Below, in pieces: positions 57,606 through 64,000 of a DNA stretch of 64,000 bases. Made by a program: the position numbers and the translations under genes. The stretch lies in NCBI GenBank assembly GCA_947258715.1, contig CAMYJH010000004.1:62001-126000 (forward strand), read 5' to 3'. How positions within the stretch are numbered: position 1 is the first letter of the stretch; the number at the start of each line of letters is the position of its first letter. The notes beneath the pieces are model-generated. The model ran no database searches and was not told the origin of the DNA. It was given only the letters and a program-made list of their open reading frames with translations. Origin of the DNA: an uncultured Gammaproteobacteria bacterium. Lineage in GTDB: Bacteria; Pseudomonadota; Gammaproteobacteria; HK1.

Positions 57606-58871
57606 ATGAATCAAGGAAATAACGTGAACAACTCCGGACCCCTGAAAGGCGTGCGGGTGCTGGACTTAAGCCGGGTTCTGGCGGGTCCCATGTGCACCCA
57701 GCTGCTCGGCGACCTGGGCGCCGAGGTGATCAAGGTGGAGCGTCCCGTCGCGGGCGACGATACGCGCCAGTGGGGCCCGCCGTTTCTCGAGGACACGGAT
57801 GGAAACCCGACCCGGGAGAGCGCTTATTACCTTTGCGCCAACCGCAACAAGCAGTCGCTGGCGGTGGATATCGCCAATCCCGAGGGGCAAAAGCTGATTC
57901 GCGAGCTGACTGCGAAGTGCGACGTTCTGGTGGAGAACTTCAAGACCGGCGGGCTCGTGAAATACGGTCTGGATTACGACAGTGTGCGTGAGGTCAATCC
58001 GCGGCTGGTGTACTGCTCCATCACCGGTTTCGGTCAGACCGGACCTTACGCCGCGCGGCCGGGCTACGACCTGCTGATCCAGGCCATGGGCGGGCTCATG
58101 AGCATCACCGGACCCGAAGACGGCGATCCTTGCAAGGTAGGTGTGGCCGTGTCCGACATCATGTGCGGCATGTATGCGGCCGTGGCCATACTTGCTGCGC
58201 TGAAAGCGAAGGACGCCACCGGCCAAGGTCAACACATCGACATGGCGCTGCTGGACGCCCAGGTGGCCTGGCTCGCCAACCAGGGTCAGCGCTACCTGAT
58301 TTCCGGGGAAGTGGCAAGGCGCCGCGGCAACGCCCACCCGGACGTGGTTCCCTACCAGGTGTTCAAGGCCAAGGACGGGCACATCATTCTGGGCGTGGGC
58401 AACGACCAGCAGTTCCGGCGATTTTGCGATTTCGCCGCACGACCAGAACTCGCCGACGATCCGCGCTTCTCGAGCAACCATCAGCGGGTGCGCAATCGGG
58501 ACGTCCTGATCCCCGAACTCAAGGCGCTGATTGCCGCGCGGCCGGCGGCCGAGTGGCTCGAAGGACTGGGCGCGCGCAACGTGCCCTGCGGCCCGGTGAA
58601 CAACATCGATCAGGTATTCGCCGATCCTCAGGTTCGGCAGCGGGAGATGACGGTAACAATGTCCCACCCTCTGGCCGCCAGCGGCGAAGTCACCTTACTC
58701 GCCAACCCCATGCGTTTTTCCGAAACCCCGGTGAGCTACCGGCGAGCGCCGCCGACGGTGGGCGAGCACACCGCCGAGGTGCTGGCGGAGCTCCTGGGGC
58801 TGGACGAAGCCAGCGTATCGGGGCTCGAGTCCCGGGGGGTGGTCGCTTGCGGGGGCGCCGGGCATGCCTGA
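57606..58871 (+). CDS. CaiB/BaiF family (class III) CoA transferase
   Basis: 421 aa. Moves CoA between carboxylic acids by ping-pong chemistry. Signatures: GVRVLDLSRVLAGPMCTQLL, GDLGAEVIKVERP, ANRNKQSLAVDIANPEG, and the region of the catalytic Asp in GYDLLIQAMGGLMSITGPE. The C-terminal part has NVPCGPVNNIDQVFADPQV. Substrate acids are unknown; relatives act on formyl-, succinyl-, carnitine- or crotonobetainyl-CoA. It is divergent from yejA and its 3' end overlaps nei by 8 bp. Confidence 0.9.
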   Translation: MNQGNNVNNSGPLKGVRVLDLSRVLAGPMCTQLLGDLGAEVIKVERPVAGDDTRQWGPPFLEDTDGNPTRESAYYLCANRNKQSLAVDIANPEGQKLIRELTAKCDVLVENFKTGGLVKYGLDYDSVREVNPRLVYCSITGFGQTGPYAARPGYDLLIQAMGGLMSITGPEDGDPCKVGVAVSDIMCGMYAAVAILAALKAKDATGQGQHIDMALLDAQVAWLANQGQRYLISGEVARRRGNAHPDVVPYQVFKAKDGHIILGVGNDQQFRRFCDFAARPELADDPRFSSNHQRVRNRDVLIPELKALIAARPAAEWLEGLGARNVPCGPVNNIDQVFADPQVRQREMTVTMSHPLAASGEVTLLANPMRFSETPVSYRRAPPTVGEHTAEVLAELLGLDEASVSGLESRGVVACGGAGHA

Positions 58872-59685
58872 AGGGCCTGAAATCCGCCTGGAGGCTGAAC
58901 GGGTTCGCGCCGCCATCGAGGGCCGCAGGGCGGGAAAAGTGTTTTTCGGCCTCAAAGTGTTGAAGGAATACGAAAGCCTGCTGGCGGGGAACAAGGTGCT
59001 CTCGGTTCGTGCCCGCGGCAAGGCCATGCTCATCGGCTTCGGCAACGGTCTGACGCTGTACAGCCACAACCAGCTCTACGGCAGATGGGTAGTTTGCGAC
59101 AAGGGGAACCTCCCGGACTCCGCGAGGCAGCTGCGCGTGGCCATCGAGGGCCCGGCAAAGCGCGCGTTGCTGTACAGCGCCTCCGACATCGCTGTGCTTC
59201 CCAGCGCTGAAATCGAGCGCCATCCCTATTTGCGAACGCTCGGTCCGGACATTCTCAACGAACATGTTAGCCTGAAACAAATCACAACCCGGTTTGCGCA
59301 GCCCGAGTTCCGGCGGCGAAGCCTTGCCTCGTTATTTCTGGATAAAAGATTTCTTGCCGGCGTCGGAAACTATCTGCGCAGTGAGATCCTTTTCGCCGCC
59401 AGCGTGCATCCCTCGCGTTGTCCGCATAGTCTCTCGAAGTCGGAGTTGTCGGCGCTCGCCCGAGAAACGCGACGCATCATCCTGCGCTCATATAAGACCC
59501 GCGGCGTCACCAACGATCCCGGTCGGGTACGAAAGCTGAAAACAGAAGGATGGTCGCGGGACGAATACCGCTTCGCTGTCTTTGGCCGCAGTGGCGAACC
59601 CTGCTTCGAATGCGGCGATGCCATCGTGCGTCAAAGTCTCTCCGGAAGGCGCTGCTATTTCTGTTGCACCTGCCAGCCGCTATAG
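58864..59685 (+). CDS. nei: endonuclease VIII (DNA glycosylase/AP lyase)
   Basis: 273 aa. Removes oxidised pyrimidines and nicks the abasic site. Catalytic Pro2-Glu3 (MPEGPEIR) forms the Schiff base after Met removal. RARGKAMLIGF holds the conserved Lys, and LTLYSHNQLYGRW is very like E. coli Nei. The helix-two-turn-helix FLAGVGNYLRSEIL and the C-terminal zinc finger (GEPCFECGDAI, CYFCCTCQ) are intact. It overlaps the CoA transferase gene. Confidence 0.95.
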   Translation: MPEGPEIRLEAERVRAAIEGRRAGKVFFGLKVLKEYESLLAGNKVLSVRARGKAMLIGFGNGLTLYSHNQLYGRWVVCDKGNLPDSARQLRVAIEGPAKRALLYSASDIAVLPSAEIERHPYLRTLGPDILNEHVSLKQITTRFAQPEFRRRSLASLFLDKRFLAGVGNYLRSEILFAASVHPSRCPHSLSKSELSALARETRRIILRSYKTRGVTNDPGRVRKLKTEGWSRDEYRFAVFGRSGEPCFECGDAIVRQSLSGRRCYFCCTCQPL

Positions 59686-59759
59686 TGGCGCTGTGCCATG
59701 CCAATATAGCTGAGTATCGACACATACTTCCGTAAAAAAGTCTCAACGTCGCTCGGAAA

Positions 59760-60968
59760 ATGCAGCTGCGTCGGATCAAGCCCGTGCCTTCATTCGATCA
59801 CATTGAGTTTCTCAAGCAGACCGAGCTGTTCCAGCACATGCCCATCAGCATGCTCGAAGAAATCAATCGGCAGCTGTTTGAGGTTCATCTGTTCACAGGC
59901 GAGACGCTGTTTGAGAAGGGAGATGTGGGTGACGCCGTTTACATCATCAAGGACGGCGTATTAAGCCTTCGTTCCGAAGAGGTGCATCTGATCGCGCGGC
60001 AGCGCGGGGAGTTCGTGGGGGAATTCGCGCTCATCGATGACCAACCTCGGAGCACCGCGGCAGTGGCGGAGACAGACACCGTACTACTCAAGTGGGAACG
60101 CAGCAGTTTCCAGAAAATGCTCTCCCAGGATGCCGAAGTAGCGCGAGGGATTTTCCGCCTTCTCACCGCTAAGCTCAGACAAGACGTGGAGCGTCGCGTA
60201 AAACTGGTGGCGGAGCAGGAACGCTGGCGCCAGGACATTGCCCGGGCCCGGGAAATTCAGGCGGGTATGCTGCCGCAGGAACATCTTCTAAGGCCCTCAC
60301 TCGAAATTGCCGGTTACTGCAGCCCGGCGTCTGAAGTCGGTGGAGACTTCTACGATTACATCGAGTACGGACCGCGGGAGGTAGGCATAATCGTCGGCGA
60401 CGTAACCGGGCACGGTTTTTACTCTGGACTTTTCGTGGCTATGGCGAAAAGCTGCGTGCACACCCAGGTGCGCGTCGCGCATACGCCGGTGGAGATCATG
60501 AAAGCTCTGCGCCGGGTGTTATCGTTGTCGATTCAGCGCCGGCTGCTCATGACCTGCTGCTACGTCGTGGTCGACCTCACGCGTAATGTGCTTAGCTACT
60601 CCAACGCTGGTCACCCCTATCCTTATCTGTTCACGCCGGCAAGTGGGTTACTGAGGAAACTCGAGGCGTTGGACCCCCTTCTCGGCGCCGTGGACGACGA
60701 CGCGCAGGAATTCGAGCAACGGGAAATCCCCTGGCGGCCGGGCGACCTACTGGTCTTGTACACCGACGGGATTTCAGAGACGCGCGACGCCAGCGGGCGC
60801 ATGTTCGACGCTCAGGGACTTGAGCAAAGCATTCGCAAATGCGCAAACGAATCCGCTATCTTCGCCCGCGACTGCATACTCTCTGTGCTCGAAAAACATG
60901 CGGGAGGTGCGCCCCGCAGCGACGATCTCACGCTGGTGGTGGCGCGGCTGGGGAGGATCGCAGCGTGA
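59760..60968 (+). CDS. cNMP-binding domain fused to SpoIIE/PP2C-type phosphatase
   Basis: 402 aa signalling protein. An N-terminal cyclic-nucleotide-binding beta roll (about 10-135; LFEKGDVGDAVYIIKDG, GEFVGEFALIDDQPRSTAAV) is joined by a helical linker (KLRQDVERRVKLVAEQE) to a C-terminal SpoIIE/RsbU phosphatase domain (about 165-400). The metal ligands are visible in SEVGGDFYDY, IVGDVTGHG and YTDGISETRD, with SDDLTLVV at the end. It should dephosphorylate an anti-anti-sigma-type protein under nucleotide control; no such partner is in the window. Start 59760 is the longest reading. Its stop overlaps the HAD gene. Confidence 0.9.
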   Translation: MQLRRIKPVPSFDHIEFLKQTELFQHMPISMLEEINRQLFEVHLFTGETLFEKGDVGDAVYIIKDGVLSLRSEEVHLIARQRGEFVGEFALIDDQPRSTAAVAETDTVLLKWERSSFQKMLSQDAEVARGIFRLLTAKLRQDVERRVKLVAEQERWRQDIARAREIQAGMLPQEHLLRPSLEIAGYCSPASEVGGDFYDYIEYGPREVGIIVGDVTGHGFYSGLFVAMAKSCVHTQVRVAHTPVEIMKALRRVLSLSIQRRLLMTCCYVVVDLTRNVLSYSNAGHPYPYLFTPASGLLRKLEALDPLLGAVDDDAQEFEQREIPWRPGDLLVLYTDGISETRDASGRMFDAQGLEQSIRKCANESAIFARDCILSVLEKHAGGAPRSDDLTLVVARLGRIAA

Positions 60969-61780
60969 TTGTCGTCTCCGACCTCGATGGCACGCTGCTC
61001 AATTCCAGCCACGGCTTGAGCCCGCGCAACCGCGAAACCCTAAACGCGCTGGGTGAACGGGGTGTCATTCGTGTGGTGGCCACGGGGCGAACGCTTTTTT
61101 CAGCGCAGCAAGTTATGGACGACGATTTCCCCATCGATTATCTAATATTTTCTTCCGGCGCCGGCGTCGTCGAGTGGCGGTCAAAATCACTTGTGCTCTC
61201 CCACGATATGCCGCTGGAGGACGCGCTTTCCATCGCCGAAGTGTTGATGCAGAGGGACCTGGATTTCATGCTCCATCACGGTGTGCCCGACAATCATCGT
61301 TTTTATTACTTCAGCGCTTCCGGATTCAATCCGGACTTCGACGCCCGCTGTGAGCGCTACGGCGAGTTTGCGAAGCCCTGGCCCGAGCATCCGCCGTGCC
61401 TTCAACGGGCGAGTCAGCTGCTTGCCATCGAGCCCTTCGAGGCGCCCTCTCAGTTCGAAGCATTGGAGGAAGCACTCGAGGGTCACAAAGTCATACTCAC
61501 AACGTCGCCCCTGGACATGTCCTCCCGCTGGATTGAAATCTTTCCGCAAACCGTATCCAAGGCCATCGCCTCGGCGTGGATTTGCTCACAGCTGAGCCTC
61601 GATCACCAGCGCGCGCTGGCGGTGGGAAACGACTTCAACGACAGGGACCTACTGGAATGGTCGTCCAGCGCCCGCGTCGTCGCGAATGCGCCAGAATCTC
61701 TCAAAAGTCACTACGAGGCCGTGAAGAGTAACGATGAAGACGGATTCAGCGAAGCCGTGGACGAATGGCTGAAAAGCTGA
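60965..61780 (+). CDS. HAD-superfamily phosphatase (Cof type)
   Basis: 271 aa from GTG 60965, whose GTGA overlaps the phosphatase stop. Motif I is VVSDLDGTLLNSS (Asp nucleophile), motif II VVATGRT, and motif IV AVGNDFNDRDLLEWSSSARV. The C2B cap lies between about residues 85 and 185. Cof-type enzymes dephosphorylate sugar phosphates or cofactors. Motif III Lys appears in VSKAIASAW. Coupled translation suggests a functional link with the preceding gene, but the substrate is unknown. Confidence 0.88.
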   Translation: MIVVSDLDGTLLNSSHGLSPRNRETLNALGERGVIRVVATGRTLFSAQQVMDDDFPIDYLIFSSGAGVVEWRSKSLVLSHDMPLEDALSIAEVLMQRDLDFMLHHGVPDNHRFYYFSASGFNPDFDARCERYGEFAKPWPEHPPCLQRASQLLAIEPFEAPSQFEALEEALEGHKVILTTSPLDMSSRWIEIFPQTVSKAIASAWICSQLSLDHQRALAVGNDFNDRDLLEWSSSARVVANAPESLKSHYEAVKSNDEDGFSEAVDEWLKS

Positions 61781-61799
61781 CGGAAGAAAAGGTTTTTGG

Positions 61800-62552
61800 C
61801 TAAGGCCGGTCAAGCCACCCGCCCACCGCCTGTATCGGAGAAGGATCGCCCGCGACGCTGACCCAGGCGGCGATTGCTTTTTGGCTGCTTTCGAATCGCG
61901 GCTCGGGCAGCGCGGTTTGCGCAGTCAAACCGTCCTCATGCCGGTGCATGGCGACCCGGGTGTGGCCGAGCACGACGAAGTCGTGCTTGAGCGTCTTGCC
62001 AGCATTCTCCCCCGCTTCGACCTCGGTTCCGAGACCGAATCCGAGCACAGCGACGTGAAGCTCCAGGGGCCGGGACGTGGGCGTCGCCGGGTCGAAAAGG
62101 GCGCTGACGCGATCGTGATTGACCTCGAGGCTCAGCCGCCCCACCGCCTCATCGCTATTGACCTTGAGCAGGGGAGAGAAAAACCACGAGCGCCACTCCT
62201 TTCCAGCAAGGACGAAACCCGGCGTATATACGCTTCCCACATGACCGTTGCGGGCGTAGCTCCTCTGGCGCTGGCTGTAGCGGGGCGAGGAGAAACGATC
62301 GGGCCAGCCGATGTAGTCCCAGTAGTCGACGTGAAACGCCACCGGAACCACCATCTGCCAAAGCCGCGGGTCGTGCCTGAGATCGCTGAGCCAGCGATCC
62401 GCCGGCGGGCAGCTGCTGCACCCTTCCGAGGTGTAGAGCTCCAGCAGGCTCACCCGTTCAGCCCTGCTTTCGAGCACAAGCGTTTCTGCCGGAATGGCTC
62501 CGGGCGCGACAAGAAGGGTCGCCGCAAAAACGAACAGTGCGCGTGCGTGCAT
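61800..62552 (-). CDS. exported DUF1223 thioredoxin-fold protein
   Basis: 250 aa from ATG 62552. A signal peptide (ALFVFAATLLVAPGAIPA) precedes LLELYTSEGCSSCPPADRWL, the CxxC motif and flanking residues that define DUF1223. FHVDYWDYIGWPDRFSSPRY and YTPGFVLAGKEWRSW complete the family pattern. Likely a periplasmic redox protein; the family has no settled role. It converges on the HAD gene. Confidence 0.88.
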   Translation of the reverse strand: MHARALFVFAATLLVAPGAIPAETLVLESRAERVSLLELYTSEGCSSCPPADRWLSDLRHDPRLWQMVVPVAFHVDYWDYIGWPDRFSSPRYSQRQRSYARNGHVGSVYTPGFVLAGKEWRSWFFSPLLKVNSDEAVGRLSLEVNHDRVSALFDPATPTSRPLELHVAVLGFGLGTEVEAGENAGKTLKHDFVVLGHTRVAMHRHEDGLTAQTALPEPRFESSQKAIAAWVSVAGDPSPIQAVGGWLDRP

Positions 62553-62773
62553 GCTCTTATTCCCCGATAAGCACCTATGCAGTATCGGACATTTCGATGC
62601 CGCCAACATCAGAATCGTTCCCTACGTGACTAAATTGTGAACTTTAGCCCTGCGGGTGGTGATGTCCCCCGGTCGCCCCCGATTCTTGCACCGCGGCCTT
62701 TTTGTCATAAGATTCATCACCGGTCCAGCGCCCGCTTCTCGGCGCGATAGAACATCGGAGCACGGAGATAAGG

Positions 62774-63304
62774 ATGGCCAAAAAGAAGAAAACGGAGGTC
62801 ACCTGGGCGGATCGTATCTTCGACAGCTTTGTCCACGGCGGTATCCGCCAGGTGGCGTACGTTCCCGACGCCGGTCACGCCCGGCTCATTTCGCTCTGCG
62901 AGCGCTCGAGCAAAGTTCGCGCCGTGCCCCTCACCACCGAGGAAGAGGGTGTGGCGATGCTTGCGGGTGCTTGGCTCGGCGGCCACCGCGGCGCGCTGCT
63001 GATGCAGTCGAGCGGAGTCGGCAACTGCATCAACATGTTCTCCGTTATCCAGGAGTGCCGCTTTCCCCTCTTTAGCTTGGTCACCATGCGCGGCGAATTC
63101 GGCGAATTCAATCCGTGGCAGGTGCCCATGGGCGATGGCACCGCCCGCGCGCTGGCGAACGCCGGCGCGCTGATTAAACCCGTGGATGATGTTTCGCGTG
63201 TGGTGGAGACCGTGACCGCGGCGCTGACGCTTGCCTTCAGCACCTATCGCTCGGTGGCGGTGCTCATTTCACAGCGCGTCATCGGTTACAAGGTGTGGAA
63301 ATAA
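62774..63304 (+). CDS. ThDP-dependent decarboxylase, Pyr-domain (alpha) subunit
   Basis: 176 aa. N-terminal half of a split thiamine-diphosphate enzyme of the sulfopyruvate/phosphonopyruvate decarboxylase type (ComD-like). The catalytic Glu is in LTTEEEGVAMLAGAWLGG, and GALLMQSSGVGNCINMFSVI and MRGEFGEFNPWQ follow the family pattern. An AGATAAGG ribosome-binding site precedes the ATG. The beta subunit follows at once. The substrate, a 2-oxo acid, is not determined. Confidence 0.85.
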   Translation: MAKKKKTEVTWADRIFDSFVHGGIRQVAYVPDAGHARLISLCERSSKVRAVPLTTEEEGVAMLAGAWLGGHRGALLMQSSGVGNCINMFSVIQECRFPLFSLVTMRGEFGEFNPWQVPMGDGTARALANAGALIKPVDDVSRVVETVTAALTLAFSTYRSVAVLISQRVIGYKVWK

Positions 63305-63309
63305 CAAAA

Positions 63310-63900
63310 ATGCAGACACGTTTCAAAAAACTCGATCGACGCGATGCGGTGGCGCGGATCCTTAAGCAGCGCCGTGAGGCCCTGCTTATCACCGGACTGG
63401 GCAGCTCGTGCTGGGACGCCGCCGCCGCTGGAGACAGCGATACGAACTTTTACGTTTGGGGCGGAATGGGCGGTGCCGCCATGATCGGCTTGGGACTCGC
63501 CATCGCTCAACCTCTGCGGCGGGTGCTGGTCATCACCGGCGATGGCGAAATGCTGATGGGACTGGGGGCGCTCGCTACCATCGCCGTTCAGCGGCCGAAA
63601 AACCTGAGCGTTATCGTCCTCGACAACGAGCGTTACGGTGAGACCGGGATGCAGGCGACACACACCCATTACGGCGTCGATCTGGCCGGAATGGCCGCCT
63701 GCGCCGGCTTTCCGCTGACGGCGACTATCAACAGCAACAAGGCGCTGACTGAGTTCATCCCGCAACTCTATGAAGCCAACGGCCCAGTGTTCTGCAGCGT
63801 CAAGGTCGACGATGCCAAGCTGCCCATGGTGCTGCCGGAACGCGACGGCACCTGGCTCAAGAGCCGGTTCAGAAAGGCCGTGGTGGGGAGCCTGGATTAG
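63310..63900 (+). CDS. ThDP-dependent decarboxylase, PP-domain (beta) subunit
   Basis: 196 aa from ATG 63310; a GTG at 63295 overlapping the alpha stop is also possible. C-terminal half of the split enzyme (ComE-like). The ThDP/Mg motif is TGDGEMLMGLGAL to VLDNERYGETG, and YVWGGMGGAAMIGLGLA precedes it. It must pair with the alpha subunit to form the active site. Element J follows the stop. Confidence 0.87.
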   Translation: MQTRFKKLDRRDAVARILKQRREALLITGLGSSCWDAAAAGDSDTNFYVWGGMGGAAMIGLGLAIAQPLRRVLVITGDGEMLMGLGALATIAVQRPKNLSVIVLDNERYGETGMQATHTHYGVDLAGMAACAGFPLTATINSNKALTEFIPQLYEANGPVFCSVKVDDAKLPMVLPERDGTWLKSRFRKAVVGSLD

Positions 63901-63908
63901 TTGGCATC

Positions 63909-63943
63909 CGTATTTCGAATATCGTATCTCGTATATCGGTAGC
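63909..63943. repeat. heptamer array J (CGTATNT units)
   Basis: CGTATTT, CGAATAT, CGTATCT, CGTATAT, CGGTAGC starting nine bases after a stop codon. The CGGTAG end and a following GCCTGATT are shared with element F. Confidence 0.8.
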
Positions 63944-63959
63944 AGAGCCTGATTTGAGG

Positions 63960-63985
63960 AATCGCGGGCAAGCTCGCTCCTACAG
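63960..63985. repeat. REP sequence (inverted orientation)
   Basis: Imperfect stem GCGGGC-AA-GCTCGC ending CTCCTAC, the reverse of the GTAGGAGC REP. It follows heptamer array J at the right edge; any partner arm would lie outside the window. Confidence 0.8.
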
Positions 63986-64000
63986 CAGGCTTTGTTGAGG

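Overview
The window is a dense, GC-rich stretch of a proteobacterial chromosome, probably gamma- or betaproteobacterial. The best pointer is the gene order leuD-leuB-asd-fimV-truA-trpF-trpB-trpA-accD-folC-dedD-cvpA-purF-metZ (23.7-40.6 kb), a typical backbone of those classes. TamA, FimV, YejABEF and Pseudomonas-like REP palindromes agree with this. I saw no rRNA, tRNA, CRISPR array, prophage or complete insertion sequence.

Layout. 0-3.8 kb: start of tamA, then divergent pncA and pncB (nicotinamide salvage) and an orphan gene. 4.1-10.8 kb: a leftward cluster of a nitrilase-type amidohydrolase, a large PLP decarboxylase, an ATP-grasp ligase and a self-processing C45 acyltransferase/amidase. 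It looks like an uncharacterised pathway, perhaps for amine or polyamine conjugates. 11-16.5 kb: a CNNM/CorC protein, CorA, a small exported ORF interrupted by TGA, DUF2062, a racemase-like protein and a class III aminotransferase. 17-21.3 kb: FHA protein, DUF502 protein, a broken yqaA-like gene, a glycine-zipper lipoprotein and an HU-like protein. 21.4-23.5 kb: dapD and queG. 23.7-40.6 kb: the biosynthetic backbone, ending in metZ behind a SAM-II riboswitch and terminator. 40.6-44.6 kb: glycerate kinase, class I fumarase, GNAT and msrB. 44.7-50.9 kb: Rieske ferredoxin and sufBCDSUT (transcribed leftwards) under an IscR-like double operator. 51.2-57.4 kb: yejABEF peptide importer. 57.6-63.9 kb: CoA transferase, nei, cNMP-SpoIIE phosphatase, HAD phosphatase, DUF1223 protein and a split ThDP decarboxylase.

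The most distinctive feature is a family of intergenic elements built from 7-bp tandem repeats, often as inverted arms around a 40-95 bp core. Three unit classes occur (GTGATGC, GTGATTN and CGTATNT types), and some copies carry REP hairpins. Copies overlap or abut the stop codons of several genes. In one case the element replaces the 5' end of the fumarase gene, so the protein would begin with an element-encoded (HHASRIT)n leader whose frame depends on repeat copy number. The same leader is in frame with msrB.
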